Assembly (NCBI GenBank): GCA_023435335.1
Contig: JAEYRU010000171.1
Span: 1-5,473, forward strand
Reading direction: 5' to 3'
Length of the DNA: 5,473 nt
Source: Pseudomonadota bacterium
GTDB taxonomy: Bacteria > Pseudomonadota > Alphaproteobacteria > Rhizobiales > Rhizobiaceae
The notes under the pieces are model-generated. The model saw nothing but the letters and a program-made list of their open reading frames with translations. It did no database searches and had not been told where the DNA came from. Numbering within the stretch: position 1 is the stretch's first letter; each line of letters starts with the position of its first letter. Of this stretch, positions 1-5,344 are shown one piece after another. The position numbers were made by a program, and so were the translations under genes.

Positions 1-465
1 CGAACCCGTGCGCACCACGATCGGGAACGTGCGCGGGCTGACTTCCAGGAAAAGCGGGCCCTTGTAGCCGTCGGGGATCTTGTCGAACTCATGACCGTGG
101 TCGGTCATCACCCTGGTGAAGATGTCGAGCCGGCCGGTCGAGCTTTTCGGATTGGCCGAGGCCGATACGCCGGCCGGCAGCGCGAGGCGCTCAAGCAGCG
201 GCACGATATAGACGCAGCCGGTCTCCAGAACGGCGCCTCCGCCGAGCGGAATCTCGTGCAGCTTCAGCCGGTCGAGTTTGCTGGCCACCGTATTGCGTTC
301 GCCGGGCAGGAAGCTTGCGCGCACGCGGTAGGCGGTATCGCCCAGCCTCAGGTCGAGGCTCGCAGGCTGGATCTGGTCGTCGTCGAGCGGCCGGGCGGCG
401 ACGAGCGCGCCCGAAGCGAACAGCTCCGCTATGTCGCGATCCGGCAGTATCCCTGTCTGGCGCAC
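1..465 (-). CDS. dcd: dCTP deaminase (Dcd), N-terminal 155 residues; gene continues past the left edge
   Basis: Deaminates dCTP to dUTP, feeding dUMP/dTMP synthesis in the cytoplasm. Reading leftwards, the protein begins with a TGILPDRDI segment typical of the family. It then shows QPASLDLRLG (residues about 33-42), NPKSSTGRLD (about 105-114, the Ser/Arg substrate-binding segment) and LFLEVSP (about 138-144), whose Glu141 aligns with the catalytic Glu of dCTP deaminases. These motifs are seen directly. Rhizobial Dcd proteins are usually a long form of about 360 residues, so more than half is probably outside the window. No ATG is available: an in-frame TGA lies at 477-475, leaving TTG at 468 or GTG at 465. 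GTG is preferred because GAGGT (476-472) sits about 6-7 bases upstream of it. The gene is divergent from metZ. An inverted repeat covers its ribosome binding site (see that entry). Confidence 0.93.
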   Translation of the reverse strand, partial: MRQTGILPDRDIAELFASGALVAARPLDDDQIQPASLDLRLGDTAYRVRASFLPGERNTVASKLDRLKLHEIPLGGGAVLETGCVYIVPLLERLALPAGVSASANPKSSTGRLDIFTRVMTDHGHEFDKIPDGYKGPLFLEVSPRTFPIVVRTGS

Positions 466-471
466 CAACCG

Positions 472-496
472 ACCTCAGCCCAAGTCGGCTGGAGGT
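472..496 (-). promoter_or_regulatory. Inverted repeat overlapping the dcd Shine-Dalgarno; possible SD-sequestering hairpin or operator
   Basis: On the minus strand, ACCTC-AGCC (496-492 and 490-487) is complementary to GGCT-GAGGT (480-477 and 476-472). There is one bulged base at 491 and a 6-nt loop (486-481), giving 9 bp in all. The 3' arm contains GAGGT, the likely dcd ribosome binding site, so a transcript beginning upstream of 496 could hide it. A weak candidate dcd promoter (TTGCGT 521-516, TAAACC 499-494) would start transcription near 487 and lose the 5' arm. In that case the repeat could act only as DNA. The pairing is seen; the role is inferred. Confidence 0.35.
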
Positions 497-512
497 TTAA
501 TGAGGCTGGAGA

Positions 513-541
513 TTGACGCAAGGCGGGGGCGGGGCTAAAGC
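513..541 (+). promoter_or_regulatory. Candidate sigma-70-type promoter for the metZ leader
   Basis: TTGACG (513-518) is followed after 17 bases by TAAAGC (536-541). The -35 box is strong (5 of 6 matches to TTGACA) and the -10 box is weak (3 of 6). A start about 7 bases downstream, near 548, would place the RNA 5' end just before the first helix of the SAM-II aptamer (552). That fits the usual arrangement for this short riboswitch. The start site is inferred from spacing only. Confidence 0.5.
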
Positions 542-550
542 AGCGTTATC

Positions 551-604
551 CCGTGGTGATTTGGCCGGTCGGCTTGCAGCCACGTTAAACAAGTCGCTAA
601 AGGG
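551..604 (+). ncRNA. SAM-II riboswitch aptamer upstream of metZ
   Basis: This is an H-type pseudoknot that binds S-adenosylmethionine and lowers expression of methionine-synthesis genes when SAM is plentiful. Helix P1 is CGTGG (552-556) with CCACG (580-584). The P1 loop strand CGGCTTG (570-576) pairs with CAAGTCG (590-596), seven pairs including one G-U, to form the pseudoknot P2. The conserved GCTAAAGGG tail (596-604) follows. Layout, size (about 52 nt) and sequence match the alphaproteobacterial SAM-II (metA-type) motif known upstream of metA, metZ and metX. The AAAGGG at the 3' end looks like a Shine-Dalgarno sequence, but it lies 55 bases from the metZ start and so is not its ribosome binding site. 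Control is more likely through the terminator immediately downstream. Confidence 0.93.
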
Positions 605-630
605 CCGAACGGACAACCGGCTTGCGACTT
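591..630 (+). promoter_or_regulatory. Candidate antiterminator pairing between the SAM-II 3' strand and the terminator
   Basis: AAGTCGC (591-597) is a perfect 7-base complement of GCGACTT (624-630). The first segment is the 3' strand of the aptamer pseudoknot. The second lies in the 5' arm and loop of the downstream terminator. The two structures are therefore mutually exclusive: with SAM bound, 590-596 is locked in P2 and the terminator can form; without SAM, 591-597 can invade the terminator and let RNA polymerase through. The complementarity is seen directly; the switching is inferred and fits the known OFF behaviour of SAM riboswitches. Confidence 0.6.
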
Positions 631-647
631 ATCGCGGCCGGTTTTTT
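615..647 (+). terminator. Intrinsic terminator in the metZ leader (attenuator)
   Basis: The arms are AACCGGCT (615-622) with GGCCGGTT (636-643). After a single bulged T at 623, GCGA (624-627) pairs with TCGC (632-635) around a CTTA tetraloop (628-631). The hairpin has 12 pairs, mostly G-C, with one G-U. A run of six T residues (642-647) follows, two of which lie in the stem. It lies between the SAM-II aptamer and the metZ start, where premature termination would cut off metZ expression. Confidence 0.8.
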
Positions 648-659
648 GTTGGGGTGAAG

Positions 660-1856
660 ATGATGGGCGAAAGCGCAAAGCGGAACTGGAAGGCAGCCAC
701 CGAACTCGTGCATGGCGGCACGATGCGATCGCAGTACGGCGAGACGTCGGAGGCGATCTTCCTGACCCAGGGTTTCGTCTACGATAGTGCCGAGGCTGCC
801 GAAGCCCGCTTCAAGGGCGAGGAACCCGGCTTCATCTACTCGCGCTACGCCAACCCCACCGTCCATATGTTCGAACAACGCATGTGCGCGCTGGAAGGCG
901 CGGAGGATGCGCGCGCAACTGCGTCCGGCATGGCCGCTGTGGCGGCCGCGCTTCTGTGCAGCGTCAAGGCTGGCGACCACGTCGTGGCGGCACGCGCGCT
1001 GTTCGGCTCGTGCCGCTGGATCGTCGAGACATTGATGCCGAAATACGGCGTGGAAACCACGCTGGTCGACGGGACGAAGATTGAGGAATGGGAGAAGGCG
1101 GTTCGGCCCAACACCAGGCTCTTCTTCCTCGAGAGCCCCACCAACCCGACGCTGGAGGTGATCGACATCGCGGCCGTCGCCGGCATCGCCAATTCCATCG
1201 GCGCGCGCGTCGTCGTCGACAATGTCTTTGCCACCCCGTTGCAGCAGAAGCCGCTGGAACTCGGCGCGCATGTCGTCGTCTATTCGGCCACCAAGCACAT
1301 AGACGGCCAGGGCCGCTGCCTCGGCGGCGTGGTGCTCTCGGACAAGAAGTGGATCGACGAGAACCTGCACGACTACTTCCGCCACACGGGGCCCAGCCTT
1401 TCCCCGTTCAACGCATGGACCTTGCTGAAGGGTCTGGAAACGCTGCCCGTGCGCGTGAGGCAGCAGACGGAGAGCGCCGGACGCCTGGCCGGGCACCTTG
1501 CCTGCCATCCGGCGGTCGCCCGGGTGATCTACCCCGGGCGCAACGACCATCCGCAGGCCGACATCATCTCGCGGCAGATGAAGGGCGGCTCGACGCTGAT
1601 CTGCCTCGACCTGAAGGGCGGCAAGAAGGCCGCATTCGGCTTCCAGAACGCGCTCGACATCGTCAGGATCTCCAACAATCTGGGCGACGCCAAGAGCCTG
1701 ATCACGCACCCGGCCACGACCACGCACAAGAACCTCACCGACGAGGCGCGCGCCGAGCTCGGCATCACCGGTGGCACGTTGCGGCTGTCGGTCGGGCTTG
1801 AGGACGCCGACGACCTGATTGCGGATATCGATCAGGCATTGGAGAGCGTGGCGTAA
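660..1856 (+). CDS. metZ: O-succinylhomoserine sulfhydrylase (MetZ), Cys/Met-metabolism PLP enzyme
   Basis: Cytoplasmic PLP enzyme that makes homocysteine from O-succinylhomoserine and sulfide, the direct-sulfhydrylation route to methionine. The 398-residue product is the normal family length. Visible motifs (numbered from the ATG at 660) are YSRY (60-63; Tyr and Arg that contact the PLP phosphate), ATASGMAA (86-93), FLESPTNPTLEV (156-167), VVDN with Asp187 for the PLP ring nitrogen, and YSATKHIDGQGR with the Schiff-base Lys212. The C-terminal part has SLITHPATTTH and GTLRLSVGLED, both characteristic of this clade. The reading frame is open upstream to 513, but 513-659 holds the riboswitch and terminator, so a longer start is rejected. 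GGGGTGA (651-657) precedes tandem ATGs at 660 and 663, and either could be used. The SAM-II leader supports a methionine role and SAM repression. O-acetylhomoserine as substrate cannot be excluded from sequence alone. Confidence 0.95.
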   Translation: MMGESAKRNWKAATELVHGGTMRSQYGETSEAIFLTQGFVYDSAEAAEARFKGEEPGFIYSRYANPTVHMFEQRMCALEGAEDARATASGMAAVAAALLCSVKAGDHVVAARALFGSCRWIVETLMPKYGVETTLVDGTKIEEWEKAVRPNTRLFFLESPTNPTLEVIDIAAVAGIANSIGARVVVDNVFATPLQQKPLELGAHVVVYSATKHIDGQGRCLGGVVLSDKKWIDENLHDYFRHTGPSLSPFNAWTLLKGLETLPVRVRQQTESAGRLAGHLACHPAVARVIYPGRNDHPQADIISRQMKGGSTLICLDLKGGKKAAFGFQNALDIVRISNNLGDAKSLITHPATTTHKNLTDEARAELGITGGTLRLSVGLEDADDLIADIDQALESVA

Positions 1857-1877
1857 CCCCTTGTCGAGCCGCCCTGT

Positions 1878-2219
1878 TCAGGCGGGAAGCAACAGCCGAT
1901 GCAGCTTCTTCGGAGCCACGTTGCGCCACGCAACGGCGAGCACGTGGCGCGCCTCCTCCTCGCCGGCGGCGGCGAGCTCGAGCCGGGTCCATCCCTTCAG
2001 CCCCCATCCGCCCGGGACGGCGGAGAGGATGCCCGGCATCGTTTCGACCATCAGGCGCTGCTCGTCTGGCGACAGCTTGACCACCGCGTGGCCGTCTCGT
2101 TCGCGCAGCGTAGCGAAGATGCGGTTGCGCACGCGGAAGTCGGCGGATTCGAAGTGGCTGCTTTCGACCGCCTCCGGCAGGGAGAGCGCGAGCGCGCGAT
2201 ATTCGGCCTGCGATATCAT
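1878..2219 (-). CDS. MmcQ/YjbR-family small protein
   Basis: A 113-residue protein with the marks of the MmcQ/YjbR family, a small alpha/beta fold related to CyaY-like double-wing proteins and often annotated as DNA-binding. The N-terminal LSLPEAVESSHFESADFRV leads into NRIFATL. A central VKLSPDEQ and WGLKGW follow, and the C-terminal AWRNVAPKKL completes the usual signature. No signal peptide or membrane segment is evident, so it is probably cytoplasmic. The ATG at 2219-2217 overlaps the TGA of the upstream phosphatidyltransferase gene (2218-2216), suggesting translational coupling. The frame is open further upstream, but that would run deep into the neighbour, and the family begins near this Met. 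Its 3' end faces metZ across 21 bp with no clear terminator. The biological function of the family is poorly defined, so none is assigned. Confidence 0.88.
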   Translation of the reverse strand: MISQAEYRALALSLPEAVESSHFESADFRVRNRIFATLRERDGHAVVKLSPDEQRLMVETMPGILSAVPGGWGLKGWTRLELAAAGEEEARHVLAVAWRNVAPKKLHRLLLPA

Positions 2220-2821
2220 TCGAACGTTCGCCAGGCGAGCATTACGCGGGAGACCGCCGTATAGAAGGTGAGCGCCGCAAAGAAGTAGGCGAGCACTGAG
2301 AACCACGCCGGAAACAGGCAGAAGGCGGCGAAGACGAGGATGGTCTCGGTCGCCTCGGCAAGACCCGTTGTGAAGAAGAGCGACTTCTTCCCGCGCGCGG
2401 CGCTCTCCATCTTCCGCTTCTCGGCGATCGTGGCATAGGCCAGGAAGCTGGCGCCGTTGACGTAGAAGGAAAGGATCAACACCGCGCCGGCGACCGCGTT
2501 GACGGCCGGATCGAGCAGGACGAAACCGAGCGGGAACGCTCCGTAGAAGAGAAAATCGAGAACGATATCAAGGTAGCCGCCAAAATCGGTCGGTCGGGTG
2601 TGCCGGGCAATCGCCCCGTCGAGACCATCGCCCAACCGGCTCACGACCAGCAGCGCCAGCGCCAGCCAGAGATGACCGAACGCCACGGCGGCGGCGGCGG
2701 CCAGTCCGACGGCCGCACTGGCGAGCGTCACCGTATTGGCGGCAACGCCGGCGCCGGCGAGCCGCACGGCGATCGCGTCCAGCAGGGGATCGAGCCGCCT
2801 GCGCGCCCAGCCGTCGAGCAT
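2216..2821 (-). CDS. CDP-alcohol phosphatidyltransferase-family integral membrane protein
   Basis: Enzymes of this family move a phosphatidyl or other CDP-linked phospho-group onto an alcohol at the inner membrane. The 201-residue product carries the complete family motif: Asp65, Asp68-Gly69, Ala72-Arg73, then Gly81, Asp85 and Asp89 (DGLDGAIAR followed by GGYLDIVLD). This has seven residues between Arg and Gly, a spacing the family permits. Hydrophobic stretches before the motif (about 31-62) and after it (about 88-105, 108-134, 160-190) suggest about five or six membrane helices. The acceptor is not evident from the sequence. PgsA, PssA and inositol-phosphate synthase types share the motif, so no symbol is given. 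GGAGG lies about 4 bases upstream of the ATG at 2821-2819. The gene is divergent from apaG and coupled to the MmcQ/YjbR gene by a 4-base ATGA overlap. Confidence 0.9.
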   Translation of the reverse strand: MLDGWARRRLDPLLDAIAVRLAGAGVAANTVTLASAAVGLAAAAAVAFGHLWLALALLVVSRLGDGLDGAIARHTRPTDFGGYLDIVLDFLFYGAFPLGFVLLDPAVNAVAGAVLILSFYVNGASFLAYATIAEKRKMESAARGKKSLFFTTGLAEATETILVFAAFCLFPAWFSVLAYFFAALTFYTAVSRVMLAWRTFE

Positions 2822-2858
2822 CTTTCCTCCGCGCCGCTATCTTGCCGATATTAGGTTG

Positions 2859-2887
2859 TTGACCAAATACCGCTAGGCTCGTCACTC
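2859..2887 (+). promoter_or_regulatory. Weak candidate apaG promoter in the divergent gap
   Basis: TTGACC (2859-2864) matches a -35 box well (5 of 6). Seventeen bases downstream the hexamer TCACTC (2882-2887) is a poor -10 box. The 90-bp gap between the phosphatidyltransferase start (2821) and the apaG start (2912) must hold divergent promoters. TAATAT on the minus strand (2854-2849) is a possible -10 for the leftward gene, but it lacks a good -35. Only the -35 for apaG is persuasive. Confidence 0.25.
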
Positions 2888-2911
2888 GTCTTGAACAAAA
2901 GGAACGTGCGC

Positions 2912-3304
2912 ATGTACCGCGCCGTCACGCGCAACATCGAAGTCAGCGTCGAACCGTTCTATCTGGAGGACCGCTCCGAGCCGTCGGAAGACCGGTATTT
3001 CTGGGCCTACCGCGTGACCATTGCCAATAATTCCGACAGCGCCGTCAAGCTCCTGTCGCGCTACTGGCGCATAACGGACGGTAACGGCCGTGTCGAGGAA
3101 GTGCGCGGGCCTGGCGTGGTCGGAGAGCAGCCGGAACTCGATCCCGGGGACAGCTACCAGTATACGTCGGGATGCCCCCTGACCACGCCGTCGGGCATCA
3201 TGGTCGGCCACTACCGGATGTCCGACCCTGAAGGAGCGACCTTCGAGGTAGACATCCCGGCATTTTCGCTCGATATCCCGAGCGCGCGGCGCTCGGTCAA
3301 TTAA
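2912..3304 (+). CDS. apaG: ApaG family protein (DUF525, fibronectin-III-like fold)
   Basis: A 130-residue single-domain protein of the ApaG family, also found as the C-terminal domain of some F-box proteins. Recognisable features are EVSVEPFYLEDRS near the N-terminus, FWAYRVTIANNS (30-41), LLSRYWRITDGNGRVEEVRGPGVVGEQPEL (48-77), the glycine-rich PGDSYQYTSGCPLTTPSGIMVGHYRM, and the C-terminal FEVDIPAFSLDIP. ATG 2912 is chosen over an upstream in-frame TTG at 2891 because AAAGGA (2898-2903) sits 8 bases before it and rhizobial ApaG proteins begin MYRA. The name comes from linkage to apaH in enterobacteria, which is not present here. The biochemical role is not established; protein-protein interaction is the usual proposal. 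The last 8 bases overlap the end of the convergent hslO gene. Confidence 0.94.
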   Translation: MYRAVTRNIEVSVEPFYLEDRSEPSEDRYFWAYRVTIANNSDSAVKLLSRYWRITDGNGRVEEVRGPGVVGEQPELDPGDSYQYTSGCPLTTPSGIMVGHYRMSDPEGATFEVDIPAFSLDIPSARRSVN

Positions 3305-4307
3305 GCGTCTGTCCGGCCGAATTCCCGGGGAACTCGGCCGGATCGAAGTCATACTCGGTCGAACAGAACTCGCAGTTCACCCGGATCCGCCCGTTCTCGG
3401 TGCTGTCCGCGATCTCCTCGGCGGTGAAGCCGGCAAGGATCTCGCGAATCTTTTCGCGTGAACATGAGCAATCGTCGACTACCTGCGTGCCGTCGTAGAC
3501 GCGCACGCCGTGCTCATGGAACAGGCGGAATAGCAGCCGCTCGGTGCCGACAGTGGGATCGATCAGCTCGGAGGTGTCCGCCGTCAGGAACAGCGCGCGC
3601 GCCGTCTGCCAGGCGTCGTCGTCCGGGCCCGAATGATCCGTGCCGTTTTCGTCGCCGTCGCCGCCATGCAGGTCGGGCTGACGCATGCGCTCGGGCGAGT
3701 GTGGCAGGAACTGAATGAGCGCGCCGCCGGCCCGCCAATGCTCTTCCTGCCCGCTCTCGCCACGAACGAACTGGCGTGCCACGCCAAGCCGCACCTCGGT
3801 CGGAATCTGCTCCGACTGGCGGAAATAGACGCGCGCGACGTCCTCCAGCGAGGAGCCGTCGAGCTCCACGATACCTTGGTAGCGCTGCATGTGCGCACCC
3901 TGGTCGACCGTGAGGGCAAGCACGCCGGAACCGAGCAGCTCCTCCGGCGCGTCATGACCCTCCGCGACCGCCCTGTCGAGACGATCCTGGTCGAAGCGCG
4001 CATAGGCGCGCACCGAACCGGGCGTACGCAGGTCGGCAACGAGCATGTCTACCGGTCCGTCGGAACGGGTCTGCAGGATGAACTTGCCCTGGAACTTCAG
4101 CGAGGTACCGAGCAGCACGGTGAGCGCCACGGCCTCGGCCAGAAGGCGCGCGACCGGCTCCGGATATTCATGGCGGCCGAGTATCTGGTCGAGCAACGGC
4201 CCGAGCTGAACAGCGCGCCCGCGCACATCCAGCAGGCCAACCTCGAAAGGCACCACATTGTCATCACCGGCGAAGCCGAATTCGCCGAGCGTCGGCTGTG
4301 TCTCAGT
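3297..4307 (-). CDS. hslO: Hsp33 redox-regulated molecular chaperone (HslO)
   Basis: A cytoplasmic holdase chaperone activated when oxidation releases its zinc and unfolds the C-terminal switch. The 336-residue product is longer than E. coli Hsp33 (292). The N-terminal domain shows LDVRGRAVQLGPLLDQIL, LLGTSLKFQGKFILQTRSDGPVDMLVAD, DQGAHMQRYQGIVEL and YFRQSEQIPTEVRL. An acidic Gly/Asp-rich linker (HGGDGDENGTDHSGPDDD) follows, and then the C-terminal zinc site: Cys280-Ser-Cys282 and Cys312-x-x-Cys315, with all four ligands present. The frame is open to a GTG at 4364, but homologous proteins begin just before LGEFGF, so GTG 4307-4305 is preferred. Its AGGA is close to the start (2 bases), so the start is less certain than the gene. 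It lies 118 bp downstream of argF on the same strand and may be cotranscribed. Confidence 0.95.
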   Translation of the reverse strand, partial: TETQPTLGEFGFAGDDNVVPFEVGLLDVRGRAVQLGPLLDQILGRHEYPEPVARLLAEAVALTVLLGTSLKFQGKFILQTRSDGPVDMLVADLRTPGSVRAYARFDQDRLDRAVAEGHDAPEELLGSGVLALTVDQGAHMQRYQGIVELDGSSLEDVARVYFRQSEQIPTEVRLGVARQFVRGESGQEEHWRAGGALIQFLPHSPERMRQPDLHGGDGDENGTDHSGPDDDAWQTARALFLTADTSELIDPTVGTERLLFRLFHEHGVRVYDGTQVVDDCSCSREKIREILAGFTAEEIADSTENGRIRVNCEFCSTEYDFDPAEFPGNSAGQTLN

Positions 4308-4378
4308 CACGATCCTGAAATCCCGAAATTCACGCGGACAGGCTACCGACGTCGCGCCCGGCACGAAAGGTCCGCGTT

Positions 4379-4394
4379 TTCAATTGCTGTTGAA
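4379..4394. repeat. Short inverted repeat between argF and hslO
   Basis: TTCAA (4379-4383) and TTGAA (4390-4394) are perfect 5-bp arms around 6 bases. They lie in the 118-bp spacer between the argF stop and the hslO start. No T tract follows on the minus strand, so it is not a standard terminator. It could be an operator or chance; the arms are short. Confidence 0.2.
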
Positions 4395-4425
4395 GGGGCA
4401 GAGATAGGGATGCGCGGCGGCCGGA

Positions 4426-5337
4426 TCAAGCGCCCAGGCACCAGGCAAGCACCGCCTTCTGGGCGTGGAGGCGATTCTCGGCCTCATCGAACACGACCGA
4501 ATGCGGCCCGTCGATGACCTCGTCGGTGACCTCTTCGCCGCGATGCGCCGGCAGGCAGTGCATGAAGAGGGCGTCGGGCGCGGCGAGTTGCATGAGTTCC
4601 TCGTTCACCTGGTAGGGCTGGAACACGTTGTGCCCCCTCGCCCGGTGCTCCTGCCCCATCGATACCCAGGTGTCGGTAACCACGCAATCCGCGCCGCTCA
4701 CCGCCTCCTGCGGCGAGCGCATGATGCGCACCTCGCCGCCGTTGGCGTTCGACCACTCGACGAACCGGCCGGTCGGTTCGCTGCCTTCCGGAACCGCCAC
4801 GTTGAGGCGGAAGCTGAAGCGGGCCGAGGCCTCGACGAGCGAGTGCAGGACATTATTGCCGTCGCCGGTCCAGGCGAACAGCCGGTCTTTCACGGGGCCG
4901 CGATGCTCCTCGAAGGTCAGGACGTCCGCCATGATCTGGCAGGGATGGGTGTCGTCGGTCAGTCCGTTGATGACCGGCACGGTGGCATGCTCGGCAAGCT
5001 CCAGCATCCGCTCGTGCGCCGTGGTACGGATCATGATCGCGTCGACGTAGCGCGAGAGCACCTTGGCCGTATCGGCGATCGTCTCGGAACGGCCGAGTTG
5101 CATCTCTGCCCCGGTCAGCATGATCGTCTCGCCGCCAAGCTGGCGCATGCCCACGTCGAACGATACGCGCGTACGCGTTGACGGTTTCTCGAAGATCATC
5201 GCGAGCACCTTGCCGTCCAGCGGCCGCTCGCGCTCGCCCGCCTTTAGCCGGCCCTTGCGGGCACGTGCATCATCCAGCATGGCCCGCAGCTCTGATGCGG
5301 GCAGCCGGGACAGGTCGGTGAAATGCCTCAGGCCCAT
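4426..5337 (-). CDS. argF: Ornithine carbamoyltransferase (ArgF), anabolic
   Basis: Makes citrulline from ornithine and carbamoyl phosphate in arginine synthesis, as a cytoplasmic trimer. The 303-residue product is of normal length. The carbamoyl-phosphate site is intact: FEKPSTRTR with Ser53-Thr-Arg-Thr-Arg57, Arg104-Thr-Thr, and His131-Pro-Cys-Gln134. GDGNNVLHS and TDTWVSMGQE give the ornithine-binding Asn and the Asp/Ser-Met-Gly loop, and His260-Cys-Leu-Pro263 carries the catalytic Cys. The SMG loop and HCLP motif separate it from aspartate carbamoyltransferase. The ATG at 5337-5335 lies 7 bases after the argD stop and has no strong Shine-Dalgarno, so translation is probably coupled to argD. 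The argD-argF pairing supports the anabolic rather than the catabolic (arginine deiminase) role. Confidence 0.97.
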   Translation of the reverse strand: MGLRHFTDLSRLPASELRAMLDDARARKGRLKAGERERPLDGKVLAMIFEKPSTRTRVSFDVGMRQLGGETIMLTGAEMQLGRSETIADTAKVLSRYVDAIMIRTTAHERMLELAEHATVPVINGLTDDTHPCQIMADVLTFEEHRGPVKDRLFAWTGDGNNVLHSLVEASARFSFRLNVAVPEGSEPTGRFVEWSNANGGEVRIMRSPQEAVSGADCVVTDTWVSMGQEHRARGHNVFQPYQVNEELMQLAAPDALFMHCLPAHRGEEVTDEVIDGPHSVVFDEAENRLHAQKAVLAWCLGA

Positions 5338-5344
5338 CTGCGGC

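Noticed and set aside
534..602. Repeat of GCTAAAG at 534-540 and 596-602 as a tandem aptamer remnant
   Set aside because: Only seven bases match. The first copy has no P1 or pseudoknot strands around it and coincides with the putative -10 region; chance is likely.
622..657. Short TTG-initiated leader peptide after the SD-like AAAGGG of the aptamer
   Set aside because: An 11-codon frame exists, but the TTG is about 18 bases from AAAGGG and the region is fully explained as the terminator hairpin.
513..659. Extended in-frame upstream start of metZ (49 extra residues)
   Set aside because: The segment is occupied by the SAM-II aptamer and terminator, and its translation resembles no MetZ N-terminus. 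The ATG at 660 has a suitable upstream GGGGTGA.
597..1727. Long minus-strand open frame of 376 codons opposite metZ
   Set aside because: It is the antisense shadow of metZ in high-GC DNA, has low-complexity Arg/Ala/Asp composition, and shows no recognisable domain.
1869..1885. Hairpin CCGCC/GGCGG between metZ and the MmcQ/YjbR gene as a bidirectional terminator
   Set aside because: Only 5 bp around a 7-nt loop with no T tract on either strand, and it overlaps the stop codon of the leftward gene. Such GC palindromes are common at this base composition.
4340..4400. Sigma-32 heat-shock promoter for hslO
   Set aside because: A TTGAAA-like box occurs on the minus strand, but no acceptable -10 element is found at the proper spacing.
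3633..4517. Plus-strand open frame of 294 codons opposite hslO and argF
   Set aside because: It spans two well-supported minus-strand genes and the spacer, with no recognisable motif; it is a shadow frame.
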